Source of the DNA: Arsenophonus sp048493715
GTDB taxonomy: Bacteria > Pseudomonadota > Gammaproteobacteria > Enterobacterales > Enterobacteriaceae
Direction of reading: 5' to 3'
DNA: 64,000 nucleotides
Assembly (NCBI GenBank): GCA_048493715.1
Contig: JBGDCZ010000010.1
Location: forward strand, 9,774-73,773
Position numbers and translations under genes: made by a program. This document shows, in pieces, positions 38,394 to 48,456 of this stretch (the stretch's first letter is position 1; every line of letters begins with the position of its first letter). The notes under the pieces are model-generated. The model ran no database searches. It was not told the DNA's origin and saw only the letters and a program-made list of their open reading frames with translations.

Positions 38394-39020
38394 CTATTCT
38401 GCTCCTAAGTGAGATTTTTCTGCTGATGGTGAAGACGATGTTACAGTTTGATCCAACGTTGAACGACGTCCCAGCTCATATTGCTGTAACAGCATACCAA
38501 GCCGGCGATTACGTTGCTCTAAGTGTTCGAATTGTGGATGAGCAAGCAATTGATCATTAAAAACATTTAAACTCACAGGCGACGCAGTCCCCATAATAGG
38601 TACTGTATTAAATATTGGTAACTCAGATTTACCATCAGCTTCTATGTTCACAGTATTGTAATTTTGAACGCCGGCAATAACTGCTACCGCAACACTCGCT
38701 GCTACACCAACTTGTGTTATTTGATTAACCCATGGGCGTAACTTACGCCAAAAAGACATTGAACACCAAGTAGAAGGATCAGGTTGTGACTCCGGTATTG
38801 CATCAGGCACAATTTGGATAGGCTCACTTGCTAGCGCCTGCTCTACTTTATCCGTAATATTAAGATGGATAACTTGGTTAATATCTCCTCTCAAACTGTC
38901 GCGGATAAGATGGTAGCTCTCCCATCGTTTCTGTAACGAAACATCTTGTAAAATGGTATGGATCAATTCTGAATCAAATATCTCTCCATCCATTAAAGCG
39001 GAAAGTCTCTCTCTATGCAT
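38394..39020 (-). CDS. rseA: RseA, anti-sigma-E factor
   Basis: 208 residues from the ATG at 39018-39020 (MHRERLSALMDGEIFDSELI), the family start; the frame is open 11 codons upstream. The cytoplasmic sigma-binding part has WESYHLIRDSLRGD. A single membrane helix lies near residues 90-108 (VGVAASVAVAVIAGVQNYN), followed by a periplasmic domain (FNTVPIMGTASPVSLNV). It is cleaved by DegS and RseP under envelope stress. Confidence 0.94.
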   Translation of the reverse strand: MHRERLSALMDGEIFDSELIHTILQDVSLQKRWESYHLIRDSLRGDINQVIHLNITDKVEQALASEPIQIVPDAIPESQPDPSTWCSMSFWRKLRPWVNQITQVGVAASVAVAVIAGVQNYNTVNIEADGKSELPIFNTVPIMGTASPVSLNVFNDQLLAHPQFEHLEQRNRRLGMLLQQYELGRRSTLDQTVTSSSPSAEKSHLGAE

Positions 39021-39055
39021 GCCAAAGTACCCTTCAGTAAAATATTGCCCCACAT

Positions 39056-39631
39056 TTAATTTCGTATTAGCGGTTGCACTTTATTATCAATAGCTTCCCT
39101 TGCTCTAAAAATTCGCGAACGAACTGTACCAACAGGACAATCCATAATAAGCGCTATATCCTCATAACTCAGACCACCTAACTCCCTAAATGTAATTGCC
39201 AGACGCAAATCTTCAGGGAGTGACTCTATGGTTCGGAAAACTAATTTCTTTAATTCTTCAGACAACATTAAATTCTCGGGGTTCGAAATTTCTTTCAATA
39301 CATTAAAAGCTTCATAATTCTCTGCATTAACCACATCCAAATCATTCGATGGAAGTCGACGTCCTTGCGAAATAATATAATTTTTTGCGGTATTAACAGA
39401 GATCCGGTAAAGCCAAGTATAAAATGCACTTTCACCACGAAACGAACCAATAGCGCGATAGGCTTTGATAAATGCCTCCTGGGCAACATCCGGGACATCT
39501 CCTTGTGGTACATAACGAGAAACAAGGCTTACAACTTTATTCTGGTATCTAATAACCAGTAAATTAAAAGCTTTTTTATCCCCTTTTTGTACGCGTTTAA
39601 CCAGCACTTGGTCTGTTAACTGCTCGCTCAT
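39056..39631 (-). CDS. rpoE: RNA polymerase sigma-E factor
   Basis: 191 residues, the E. coli length. Region 2 has PDVAQEAFIKAYRAIGSFRG and FYTWLYRISVNTAKNY; region 4 has LRLAITFRELGGLSYEDIAL followed by CPVGTVRSRIFRAREAID. It drives envelope stress genes. A match to its own promoter consensus lies upstream, so the operon is probably autoregulated. Confidence 0.98.
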   Translation of the reverse strand: MSEQLTDQVLVKRVQKGDKKAFNLLVIRYQNKVVSLVSRYVPQGDVPDVAQEAFIKAYRAIGSFRGESAFYTWLYRISVNTAKNYIISQGRRLPSNDLDVVNAENYEAFNVLKEISNPENLMLSEELKKLVFRTIESLPEDLRLAITFRELGGLSYEDIALIMDCPVGTVRSRIFRAREAIDNKVQPLIRN

Positions 39632-39719
39632 TCGAGGTCGTTTCTCCCGAAAATAAACCTCATATTATCCTTATTTGAACCAGCCATGTTTTCTCTCACA
39701 TTTGTAAGCAAGCATATTT

Positions 39720-39748
39720 TTTGATGCGACAAAAACTTGCAAAGTTCC
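39720..39748 (-). promoter_or_regulatory. Sigma-E promoter of rpoE-rseABC
   Basis: The minus strand carries GGAACTT (39748-39742), a 17-nt spacer and TCAAA (39724-39720), matching GGAACTT-N16/17-TCNNA, about 90 bp upstream of rpoE. This is the place of the autoregulated promoter in E. coli. Confidence 0.75.
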
Positions 39749-39889
39749 AGTCAATTTAAATTATTTTATATTTAATTTAAGCTAACCCATAAGAAAAGTT
39801 CTTTCAAGATCATCATACTTTACTCTGAATAAAAAAATAGACTAACATGAGAATTTACTCTATTTCCTAAACTTCAGTAATCAAATATT

Positions 39890-41482
39890 ATGCCATCAAC
39901 ACAACATTATACTGATATTTTAATCATTGGTAGTGGCATTGCTGGCTTATCATTAGCGCTGCGATTAGCCCCACAATACCGAGTAACCATACTTAGTAAA
40001 AATATTTCAACAGAAGGGGCATCTTACTATGCACAAGGAGGAATTGCAGCGGTTTTTGATCAAACCGATAGCATAGATGCTCATGTTAAAGATACCATAA
40101 TTGCCGGTGCAGGCCTATGTGATAAAAAAACCGTTGAATTTGTCGCATGTAATGCCCGCCACTCTGTTCAGTGGCTAATTGATCAAGGTGTTTTATTTGA
40201 TAAAGAGACCAATCAAGCAGGTAAAGAACAATATCATCTGACTAAAGAAGGTGGTCATAGCAATCGCCGTATTCTGCATCATGCCGATGCCACAGGTAAA
40301 CAGGTAGAAACTACACTGATTGACAAAGCCATCAAGTATCCGAATATAACAATTAAGGAACAGCATAATGCTATCGATTTAATCTGTGCAAATAAAGATT
40401 CACCGACCATCACTGGTGCTTACATTTGGGATCACAATCAACAACAAATCATTATTTGTCATGCAAAAGTGACGGTTTTAGCGACAGGTGGAGCAGCTAA
40501 AGTGTACCAATATACCACTAATCCTGATGTTTCATCTGGCGATGGGATTGCGATGGCTTGGCGGGCCGGCTGTCGCGTGGCTAATCTTGAATTCAATCAA
40601 TTTCATCCAACTTGTCTTTATCACCCACAAGCTCGTAATTTTCTATTAACAGAAGCCTTACGGGGTGAAGGTGCCTATCTAAAACGACCTGATGGTAGCC
40701 GCTTTATGCCTGATTTTGATAAAAGAGCGGAGCTTGCTCCGCGTGATATTGTTGCCCGTGCGATCGATCATGAAATGAAACGTTTGAGTGCAGATTGTAT
40801 GTTTCTTGATATTAGTCATAAGTCAGAGAGATATATAAAAAAACACTTTCCGACCATCTATCAGAAATTAACTACATTGGGTATAGATATAACTCATCAA
40901 CCAGTACCGATTGTACCGGCGGCACACTATACTTGCGGTGGTGTTATAGTCAATCAACATGGCCAAACCGATATTCAACATCTGTATGCTATCGGTGAAG
41001 TAAGTTACACCGGTTTACATGGTGCCAACCGGCTAGCATCCAATTCATTATTAGAATGCCTAGTCTACGGATGGTCTGCTGCCGAACACATAAAACAACA
41101 AATCGACCAGATAGAGATGCCATCATCGCTAGCCAAGTGGAATGAAAATCAATGCCATAATTTAGATGAACAAATTGTTATACAACATAACTGGCATGAG
41201 CTAAGGCTATTTATGTGGGACTATATGGGGATTGTTAGAACTACTAAACGAATGACACGTGCGTTACGGCGGATCCATTTGCTGCAACAAGAAATAGATG
41301 AATACTACTCAAATTTCCGTATATCCAATAATTTATTGGAACTGCGTAATCTTGTCCAAGTGGCTGAATTGATGATCAGCTGTGCTCTTACTCGTAAAGA
41401 GAGTCGTGGATTACACTACACATTAGATTATCCTCAACAGCAATCGGATGCTAAACCAACCATTCTGAGGCCGTTCTACTAA
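39890..41482 (+). CDS. nadB: L-aspartate oxidase
   Basis: 530 residues. The FAD dinucleotide loop is ILIIGSGIAGLSLALRLA. The succinate-dehydrogenase-like active region contains FNQFHPTCLYHPQARNFLLT and TEALRGEGAYLKRPDG. It makes iminoaspartate, the first step of de novo NAD synthesis. Divergent from rpoE, as in E. coli. With nadE and nadK this window has three NAD(P) genes intact. Confidence 0.97.
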   Translation: MPSTQHYTDILIIGSGIAGLSLALRLAPQYRVTILSKNISTEGASYYAQGGIAAVFDQTDSIDAHVKDTIIAGAGLCDKKTVEFVACNARHSVQWLIDQGVLFDKETNQAGKEQYHLTKEGGHSNRRILHHADATGKQVETTLIDKAIKYPNITIKEQHNAIDLICANKDSPTITGAYIWDHNQQQIIICHAKVTVLATGGAAKVYQYTTNPDVSSGDGIAMAWRAGCRVANLEFNQFHPTCLYHPQARNFLLTEALRGEGAYLKRPDGSRFMPDFDKRAELAPRDIVARAIDHEMKRLSADCMFLDISHKSERYIKKHFPTIYQKLTTLGIDITHQPVPIVPAAHYTCGGVIVNQHGQTDIQHLYAIGEVSYTGLHGANRLASNSLLECLVYGWSAAEHIKQQIDQIEMPSSLAKWNENQCHNLDEQIVIQHNWHELRLFMWDYMGIVRTTKRMTRALRRIHLLQQEIDEYYSNFRISNNLLELRNLVQVAELMISCALTRKESRGLHYTLDYPQQQSDAKPTILRPFY

Positions 41483-41678
41483 TTACTATAGAGGGGCAAT
41501 ATAATTAACCCTCTTATACTAATTAATTATTTATATACTAGCTAAAACCGCTACTTGGTTTGAATTTGATTGCGAATAAACATTTATTATTAATTGTTAA
41601 AACAGGCAAAAAAATATTTTAATAGATGAACAATTTGGACGTTCTGTTTATAATCCATTGCCTAACCAGAGGTATATA

Positions 41679-42983
41679 ATGACTGCAACCACATTTTCTG
41701 AACTTGAGTTAGACCAAAGTCTGCTCAATGCACTGGATGACAAAGGCTATGAGCGACCGACAGCTATTCAGCTAGCAACCATTCCTGCCGCTATGGAAGG
41801 ACGCGATATATTAGGTTCATCACCTACCGGAACCGGAAAAACCGCAGCTTACTTACTACCGGTGATCCAACATTTACTTGATTTTCTACGTAAACGATCC
41901 GGCCCACCTCGAATTCTCATTCTAGCTCCCACCCGTGAATTAGCAATGCAAGTGGCCCAACAAGCAAAAGAATTAGCCAAATATACCCATCTTGATATCG
42001 CAACCATTACTGGCGGAGTATCCTATATTAACCACGCAGAAATTTTCAGTGAAAACCAGGATATTGTCGTCGCAACCACAGGGCGCTTACTGCAATATAT
42101 CCAAGAAGAAAATTTTGATTGTCGTGCGATCGAAACTTTAATTTTAGATGAAGCAGATCGAATGCTTGATATGGGATTTGCTAACGATATTGAAACTATT
42201 GCCGGGGAAACACGCTGGCGTAAACAAACCATGCTGTTCTCTGCAACCCTGACAGGGGAAGTCATTCACGATTTTGCTAATCGATTACTGGATAATCCAC
42301 TCGAAATCGACGCTGATCCTTCACGTCGGGAACGAAAAAAGATCCAACAATACTATTACCGGGCTGATGACCTTGAACATAAAACCGTGCTACTTTGCCA
42401 TCTATTAAAACAACCTGAGGTCAGCAAATCGATTATCTTTGTCCGTAAACGCGAAAAAGCGCATAAGCTGGTGCAATGGTTACAACAAGCCAATATAAAA
42501 ACCTTGCTACTTGAAGGGGAAATGGTTCAGGCCAAACGGACTGAAGCCGTTAAGCGCTTGAATAGCGGGCAAATTAACGTCCTGGTGGCAACCGATGTCG
42601 CCTCTCGCGGCCTCGATATTGACGATATTAGCCACATTTTTAATTTCGATTTACCTCGGACAGCCGACGTCTATTTGCATCGTATTGGCAGAACCGCACG
42701 TGCTGGGCGAAAAGGGACAGCAATTAGCTTAGTAGAAGCCCATGATCAACCGCTACTAGGTAAAATCAACCGTTATCTTAAAGAACCATTAAAGATACGA
42801 GTAATCGATACTCTGCGTCCAACCACTAAAGCACCTGCTGAAGGCTTACTACGTAAAGCCAAGCCATCCAAAAAAATTTGCGTAAAGTGGCTAGAAAAGA
42901 AAAAAACCAAACAGCGCCATCGTGACAGTAAAAACATTGGTAAACGCCGCAAGCCATCAGCAAAACAAGTGGATAATAGTTAA
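41679..42983 (+). CDS. srmB: ATP-dependent RNA helicase SrmB
   Basis: 434 residues from ATG 41679 (MTATTFSELELDQSLLNALD), preceded by AGAGG. The DEAD-box motifs run in order: SSPTGTGKTAAYLLPVI, ILAPTREL, ILDEADRMLDMGF, LFSATL, VATDVASRGLDID and HRIGRTARAG. A basic tail ends GKRRKPSAKQ. It assists early 50S assembly. The yfiC (trmN6) gene that E. coli has beside srmB is absent in the nadB-srmB gap. Confidence 0.96.
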   Translation: MTATTFSELELDQSLLNALDDKGYERPTAIQLATIPAAMEGRDILGSSPTGTGKTAAYLLPVIQHLLDFLRKRSGPPRILILAPTRELAMQVAQQAKELAKYTHLDIATITGGVSYINHAEIFSENQDIVVATTGRLLQYIQEENFDCRAIETLILDEADRMLDMGFANDIETIAGETRWRKQTMLFSATLTGEVIHDFANRLLDNPLEIDADPSRRERKKIQQYYYRADDLEHKTVLLCHLLKQPEVSKSIIFVRKREKAHKLVQWLQQANIKTLLLEGEMVQAKRTEAVKRLNSGQINVLVATDVASRGLDIDDISHIFNFDLPRTADVYLHRIGRTARAGRKGTAISLVEAHDQPLLGKINRYLKEPLKIRVIDTLRPTTKAPAEGLLRKAKPSKKICVKWLEKKKTKQRHRDSKNIGKRRKPSAKQVDNS

Positions 42984-43044
42984 ATAATATTTAAACAAAT
43001 TTATTTAGCTATTTATCAATATCATTGATTAACTGACAGAAATA

Positions 43045-43073
43045 AAAAGCCTAATAACATTCTTAGGCTTTTT
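43045..43073. terminator. Bidirectional terminator between srmB and grcA
   Basis: AAAAAGCCTAA and TTAGGCTTTTT flank a short loop. A- and T-runs on both sides make it usable from either strand by the convergent srmB and grcA. Confidence 0.88.
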
Positions 43074-43088
43074 ATTATTATTCCGTAA

Positions 43089-43491
43089 TTAACTGAGTAC
43101 TATTTCATTATAAGCTTTGGGAAAAGTACGTGTGATAACATCGCGTTGCTGCTCAGCTGTTAGTGAATTAAAACACACCACATAATCTGAAACACGAATA
43201 GTTAGTTGAGGATATTTTTCCGGATGTTCAATCACATCTTCTAAAGTTTCACGAGACAAAACATTAACATTTAAATGCTGACCACCTTCTACTACCACCT
43301 TCGGTGTAACTTCAAGGGGGATTTCTCGATATTCAAACGTGCCTAACATCTGCTTGGCAACAATTTGATCTTTATTAAAATCAGTTTTAGCGCAAATGCA
43401 GCGGGCTTCATTTTTTTCATCATCTAAATAGCCAAAAAGAATTTAATAGTATAGCATTATCTGCCTTAGTAATCTGAATCCCAATAACCAT
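43089..43491 (-). pseudogene. grcA: Glycyl radical cofactor GrcA (YfiD), broken
   Basis: After a GGAGG box the gene starts MVIGIQITKADNAILLNSFW. An extra base after LF creates stops, and the rest continues in another frame (DDEKNEARCICAKTDF, then GQHLNVNVLSRETLEDVIEH and PEKYPQLTIRVSDYVVCFNS). The radical motif RVSGYAVRF of the family reads RVSDYVVCF, so the radical glycine is replaced by Asp. GrcA repairs damaged pyruvate formate-lyase in anaerobic or acid conditions. Confidence 0.93.
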
Positions 43492-43793
43492 GTCGACCTC
43501 CAAATTCGAACAAGATTGAAATAGCAATTTGAAATTATTTCCAAATTAGATATTTTATTTCTATAAACTATATAACAATTATATATCACTAATTCATTGA
43601 TATTAATCAATAATTTCAATACATTATTAATAATGTGATCGCCAACATACTGTTTTAAATCAATTTTTATTTAAAAAAATTTTTAAAATGAAAATTTTAA
43701 ATGAAAAACAAGCGATTTCCGTTTTAAAATTTACCTCACATAACGTAAATATTAGTTAAACACTATATTAATTAAAACCTAAAGGAATGGTTT
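43492..43793. other. Intergenic, A+T-rich upstream region of ung
   Basis: About 300 bp between the divergent grcA remnant and ung. Strong A+T bias, no coding signal. It probably held the FNR/ArcA-controlled promoter of grcA, but I cannot point to a good FNR palindrome. Confidence 0.4.
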
Positions 43794-44471
43794 ATGTCCT
43801 CTTTGCCCACATGGCACGATGTCATCGGCCCAGAAAAAGAACAAGAATACTTCTGTAACACCCTGGCTTATGTGGCTAAAGCACGCCAACAAGGTATAAC
43901 AATCTACCCTCCGCAAAAAGATGTCTTCAATGCTTTCCGTTATACTGAGCTGAATGAAGTAAAAGTCGTGATCCTGGGACAAGATCCCTACCATGCTCCC
44001 AATCAGGCTCATGGACTCTCTTTTTCTGTTCGCCCTGGTGTTCCTGCACCGCCTTCACTGGTTAATATGTACAAGGAACTGGAAAAAGATATTCCGGATT
44101 TCAAATACCCAAATCATGGATATCTCGTCAGTTGGGCACAGCAAGGGGTTTTATTATTAAACACGGTTTTGACTGTAGAACAAGGCAAAGCACATTCTCA
44201 CGCGCATCTTGGTTGGGCAACATTTACAGATAAGGTTATTGCGGTAATTAATCAACACCGCACTGGTGTAGTTTTTTTATTGTGGGGCTCCCATGCACAG
44301 AAAAAGGGCCAATTTATCGATAACAAAAAACATTTTGTCCTTAAAGCGCCTCATCCATCACCCCTTTCTGCGCATAGAGGTTTCTTCGGTTGTCGCCATT
44401 TTTCAAAAACTAATGAGATACTAATAAAGCAGGGATTAACCCCGATTGACTGGACGCCGATCATTCCATAG
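43794..44471 (+). CDS. ung: Uracil-DNA glycosylase
   Basis: 225 residues. The water-activating motif VVILGQDPYHAPNQAHGLSF and the late HPSPLSAHRGFFGCRHFSK are intact. It removes uracil left by cytosine deamination or dUTP use. Its retention is notable because many nonsense changes in this window are of the C-to-T type. Confidence 0.98.
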   Translation: MSSLPTWHDVIGPEKEQEYFCNTLAYVAKARQQGITIYPPQKDVFNAFRYTELNEVKVVILGQDPYHAPNQAHGLSFSVRPGVPAPPSLVNMYKELEKDIPDFKYPNHGYLVSWAQQGVLLLNTVLTVEQGKAHSHAHLGWATFTDKVIAVINQHRTGVVFLLWGSHAQKKGQFIDNKKHFVLKAPHPSPLSAHRGFFGCRHFSKTNEILIKQGLTPIDWTPIIP

Positions 44472-44482
44472 CAATAAACCAA

Positions 44483-44507
44483 ATGCCACCACCATCCGGG
44501 GTGGCAT
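44483..44507. terminator. Hairpin between convergent ung and grpE
   Basis: ATGCCACC and GGTGGCAT pair around a 9-nt loop, 12 bp after the ung stop and 10 bp before the grpE stop. The T run is weak, so it acts perhaps as a shared, imperfect terminator. Confidence 0.6.
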
Positions 44508-44516
44508 CATTTCAAC

Positions 44517-45125
44517 TTATTTTGCTTTTGATACAATGACCATAGCCGGGCGCAATAAACGACCATTTAGGGTATAACCTTTCTGCATAACATCAATAAC
44601 TTGATTATGTTCATGTTCTTCAGATTGGACCATGGTCATTGCTTGATGCAGCTCAGGATTGAAAGGGACATTCTTCTCCGCCACCACCTCAATACCATAT
44701 TTACTAACGGTTGCTAAAAAAGATTTTAGCGTTAATTCAAGCCCTTCAAGCATTGATATCGATTCAGCCTTTTCCCGATCGACAAGTTCAATTGCCCTTT
44801 CTAGATTATCAATCACAGGTAACAATTCATTAGCAAATCGTTCTAAGGCAAACTTATGCGCTTTTTCAATATCTTGCTCAGTACGACGACGAATATTTTC
44901 CACTTCAGCTTTAGCGCGCAACAATGCTTCACGCTCACGTTTTTGCGCTTCTAGCAGTTGCTGCTCTAATTCAGTAATACGTGGATCAATTAATACTGCT
45001 TCAGTAGAACTCACTGGCTGTTCAGTCTCAATTACCTGTTCCTTTGCCTCATTTTTTTGTGATTTTTTTAATTCTTTTTGTTTAGAGGCTTGCTCATCAT
45101 GCACTTTATGATCTTTACTACTCAT
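44517..45125 (-). CDS. grpE: GrpE, nucleotide exchange factor of DnaK
   Basis: 202 residues from ATG 45123-45125 (MSSKDHKVHDEQASKQKE). A long coiled coil (VENIRRRTEQDIEKAHKFAL) is followed by the conserved VMQKGYTLNGRLLRPAMVIV. It frees ADP from DnaK. A sigma32-type promoter lies 46 bp upstream. Confidence 0.97.
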   Translation of the reverse strand: MSSKDHKVHDEQASKQKELKKSQKNEAKEQVIETEQPVSSTEAVLIDPRITELEQQLLEAQKREREALLRAKAEVENIRRRTEQDIEKAHKFALERFANELLPVIDNLERAIELVDREKAESISMLEGLELTLKSFLATVSKYGIEVVAEKNVPFNPELHQAMTMVQSEEHEHNQVIDVMQKGYTLNGRLLRPAMVIVSKAK

Positions 45126-45170
45126 GAGTATCTCCACATTCTTTTTAGCATTAATCCAGATTATTAGCTT

Positions 45171-45199
45171 ATTATGGGGATAAAAGTTTGGGATTCAAG
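45171..45199 (-). promoter_or_regulatory. Sigma32 heat-shock promoter of grpE
   Basis: The minus strand shows CTTGAA (45199-45194), a 14-nt spacer and CCCCATAAT (45179-45171), a near-perfect heat-shock promoter. Confidence 0.85.
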
Positions 45200-45230
45200 A
45201 GAAAAGGCCAACTTGTAAGAGGGAAAAACC

Positions 45231-46130
45231 ATGCTGACCGGAAAAGCAGCAAAAAAAAAATTATTCGAATATATTGGCATTGTCGGCCATCCACGACATC
45301 CTGAAGCACTGGCAACTCATGAACAACTTTATAACTGGCTACGCGCCCAAAAATATAAAGTTATTATTGAAAAAAAAATTGCACAACAACTTAACTTAAA
45401 AAATACTACCATAGGCGAATTAACAGAAATTGGTAAAACAGCCGATTTAATTATCGTTGTTGGTGGTGACGGCAACATGCTTGGTGCTACTCGCGTCCTA
45501 TCACTCTATGAAAACAAAGTTATCGGCATCAATCGTGGTAACTTGGGGTTTTTAACTGATCTTGGGCCAGACAATGCCTTACAACAACTAACAGAAGTAT
45601 TAGCCGGCCATTTCTATGAAGAACAACGCTTCTTACTGGAAACTCAGATCAGCAAAAAAAATCATAAACCGCGGATGAGTACAGCAATTAATGAAGTCAT
45701 TTTACACCCAGGAAAAGTAGCTCACATGATTGAATTCGAAGTTTATATTGATGACCGGTTTGCCTTTTCTCAACGTTCCGATGGATTAATTATTACTACA
45801 CCAACTGGTTCAACCGCTTATTCACTCTCTGCCGGCGGGCCGATATTAACCCCTAACCTTGAGGCTATCGCGCTAGTTCCTATGTTCCCTCATACACTTT
45901 CATCACGCCCGCTAGTCATCAGTAGCGACAGTAGTATTAAATTAAAATTTAGGCAAAAGAGTATTAATTATGAAATTAGTTGTGACAGCCAAATTATTCT
46001 ACCTATCCAAGATGATGATGAGGTATTAATCAAACGAAGTAACAAGAAACTTAATCTCATTCATCCAAAAAATTATAATTATTTCAATACATTAAGCTCA
46101 AAATTAGGCTGGTCAAAGAAAAACTTTTAA
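45231..46130 (+). CDS. nadK: NAD kinase
   Basis: 299 residues (E. coli 292). GGDG is in VVVGGDGNMLGATRVLS and the second motif in IITTPTGSTAYSLSAGGPIL. It phosphorylates NAD to NADP. It is divergent from grpE and upstream of recN, the conserved neighbourhood. Confidence 0.97.
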   Translation: MLTGKAAKKKLFEYIGIVGHPRHPEALATHEQLYNWLRAQKYKVIIEKKIAQQLNLKNTTIGELTEIGKTADLIIVVGGDGNMLGATRVLSLYENKVIGINRGNLGFLTDLGPDNALQQLTEVLAGHFYEEQRFLLETQISKKNHKPRMSTAINEVILHPGKVAHMIEFEVYIDDRFAFSQRSDGLIITTPTGSTAYSLSAGGPILTPNLEAIALVPMFPHTLSSRPLVISSDSSIKLKFRQKSINYEISCDSQIILPIQDDDEVLIKRSNKKLNLIHPKNYNYFNTLSSKLGWSKKNF

Positions 46131-46149
46131 TTTTTTTTAATTACTACTT

Positions 46150-46169
46150 TACTGTATAAAAAAACAGTT
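46150..46169. promoter_or_regulatory. LexA box 1 upstream of recN
   Basis: TACTGTATAAAAAAACAGTT, a full SOS box (CTGT-N8-ACAG), about 57 bp before the recN start. Confidence 0.88.
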
Positions 46170-46171
46170 TA

Positions 46172-46191
46172 TACTGTATTTATTAACAGCT
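46172..46191. promoter_or_regulatory. LexA box 2 upstream of recN
   Basis: TACTGTATTTATTAACAGCT, a second CTGT-N8-ACAG box 22 bp after the first. More than one LexA box is typical of recN and predicts tight SOS control. Confidence 0.85.
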
Positions 46192-46225
46192 GTGTTAGTT
46201 ATGTTTTTACATACAGGAGAAGCAC

Positions 46226-47887
46226 ATGCTTATTCAATTAACCATCAATAATTTTGCTATTGTACGCCAACTGGAAATTGACTTTCATCCTGGTATGACT
46301 ACCATTACCGGCGAAACAGGTGCTGGCAAATCAATTGCAATCGATGCACTAGGTTTATGTTTAGGCAACCGAGCTGATAGCAATATCGTTCGTCCTGGTG
46401 CTTCTCGTACCGATATCTGCGCCTATTTTTCCCTTACTGACACCCCCGCCGCCCAAAAATGGTTAAAAAATTACCAGTTAGATAACCATAATGAATGCCT
46501 GCTACACAGAACAATTACTGCTGATGGACGCTCACGCGGTTTTATTAACGGTACAGCTGTACCTTTATCACAATTACGCGAACTAGGAACGTTACTTATT
46601 CAAATACACTGCCAACATGCTCACCAATTATTATTAGATAATCAGTACCAAAAATATCTACTGGACACCTATGCTAACCAAACCGGTATCATGGCTGAAA
46701 TGAAATCTGCCTGGAAAAAATGGCATCAAAGTTGCCAAGAACTGACTAGATTTCAACAACAAGCAACTGAACGGCTATCACGTCAACAACTTATTGAATA
46801 TCATCTTAAAGAATTAGATGAACTTTTACCACAAGCTGATGAATATCAAAAACTAGAGCAAGAGTATAAACAGCTAGCCAACCGTGAACAATTTCTTTTC
46901 TTAAGTCAAAATGCATTACAAATTCTAAATGATAATGACGAACAAAACATTATCAGTATGTTAAATCACGCAAAACAAGCAATTAACGAACTTATTTCTA
47001 TTAGTAATCAATTTAGTCATTTATCTGATATGCTTGAGGAAGCATCGATCCAAATTAATGAAGTGAGTAATGAATTACGTCACTGTGGTGATCGGCTAGA
47101 ATTTGATCCTAGCCAACTGTTCGAATTAGAACAACACATTGCTAAATATGTCAATCTAGCCCGTAAACATCATGTTGCTCCGGAATTACTATTTGAACTA
47201 CATCAGCAACTTCTCACTGAACAAAAAAAACTAAATCAGCAACAGGATGATTGTGACCATTTAACTACCCAGGTACAAGTTGAGCATCAACATGCGTTAG
47301 AAATAGCCGACAAACTTCATCAAATACGACAACAATATGCCAGTGAATTAAGTCAATTAATCACCAACAGCATGCATCAACTTTCAATGCCTCATGGTCA
47401 TTTTACAGTTGATGTAAATTTTGATCCGGAACATTTACAAATTGATGGTGCCAACCAGGTTGAATTCAACGTTACAACTAATCCCGGACAACCACATCAA
47501 GCATTGATAAAAGTGGCTTCAGGTGGAGAACTTTCCCGTATTGCACTGGCTATACAGGTCATTACAGCCAAAAAAATGGATATTCCTGCACTCATTTTCG
47601 ATGAAGTTGATGTAGGTATCAGTGGTCCTACCGCCGCAGTGGTTGGAAAATTATTACGTGAGTTAGGCAATTCAACTCAAGTGATGTGTGTTACCCATTT
47701 ACCTCAGGTTGCAGCATGTGGACATCACCATTTTTATGTCAGCAAACAAACTAATGGCAGCGAAACAGAAACCCAAATACAATTATTAGATAAAAAAACT
47801 CGTTTACAAGAAATTGCTCGTTTACTGGCTGGTAGTGAGGTGACAAAAAATATCTTAGCCAGTGCAAAAGATCTACTCGTGGCCTAA
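46226..47887 (+). CDS. recN: DNA repair protein RecN
   Basis: 553 residues, an SMC-like ATPase. Walker A is TITGETGAGKSIAIDALGLC, a long coiled-coil middle (residues about 155-370) follows, then the signature VASGGELSRIALAIQ and Walker B LIFDEVDVGISGPTAAVVG. It tethers broken DNA ends for recombination. The frame is intact, and the SOS boxes upstream are intact too. Confidence 0.97.
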   Translation: MLIQLTINNFAIVRQLEIDFHPGMTTITGETGAGKSIAIDALGLCLGNRADSNIVRPGASRTDICAYFSLTDTPAAQKWLKNYQLDNHNECLLHRTITADGRSRGFINGTAVPLSQLRELGTLLIQIHCQHAHQLLLDNQYQKYLLDTYANQTGIMAEMKSAWKKWHQSCQELTRFQQQATERLSRQQLIEYHLKELDELLPQADEYQKLEQEYKQLANREQFLFLSQNALQILNDNDEQNIISMLNHAKQAINELISISNQFSHLSDMLEEASIQINEVSNELRHCGDRLEFDPSQLFELEQHIAKYVNLARKHHVAPELLFELHQQLLTEQKKLNQQQDDCDHLTTQVQVEHQHALEIADKLHQIRQQYASELSQLITNSMHQLSMPHGHFTVDVNFDPEHLQIDGANQVEFNVTTNPGQPHQALIKVASGGELSRIALAIQVITAKKMDIPALIFDEVDVGISGPTAAVVGKLLRELGNSTQVMCVTHLPQVAACGHHHFYVSKQTNGSETETQIQLLDKKTRLQEIARLLAGSEVTKNILASAKDLLVA

Positions 47888-47993
47888 AAACCTACTCAAC
47901 TTTATTGTATATTATGGGTCATAGAAAATGAGGAAAGGTTTTCAATTTCATCAATGTCGATTATTATCGATATTTTGACTCACAAAGGAATAT

Positions 47994-48335
47994 ATGACCA
48001 TGCGTTGTAAACTGTTAATTGCTGCTATGTCTGTCGTTGTTTTAACAGCGGGTTGTTCTATGGCAGAACGGCTTGTTTACCGTCCTGACATTAATCAAGG
48101 CAACTATCTTTCCGCCAATGATGTTGCAAAAATACAAAAAGGCATGACCCAACAGCAAGTAGCCTATACATTGGGAACACCAATGCTAAAAGAACCGTTT
48201 AGCCAACAAGTTTGGTATTATGTTTTTCGTCAACAACCCGGTCATGAAAAAGTTAAACAGCAGACGTTAACACTTACTTTTGATCGCAATGGTATTTTAG
48301 TCGACATCAAAAATACCGATAGCTTGGCAGCCTAA
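47994..48335 (+). CDS. bamE: BamE, outer-membrane assembly lipoprotein
   Basis: 113 residues. The lipobox is in SVVVLTAGCSMAERLVYR (Cys at residue 21). The mature SmpA/OmlA fold has KIQKGMTQQQVAYTLGTPML and QVWYYVFRQ. It is part of the BAM complex that inserts beta-barrels. It lies downstream of recN as in E. coli. Confidence 0.96.
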   Translation: MTMRCKLLIAAMSVVVLTAGCSMAERLVYRPDINQGNYLSANDVAKIQKGMTQQQVAYTLGTPMLKEPFSQQVWYYVFRQQPGHEKVKQQTLTLTFDRNGILVDIKNTDSLAA

Positions 48336-48456
48336 AAAACATCATCACTTATGTAGTATTTGCTAGACTCTATTGATTTTCATTTAAATAAACCGCCAAT
48401 TAGGTGACGACTATATTGGTGGTCATTCTATTTAATATTACTTTGTGAATAAGCTA

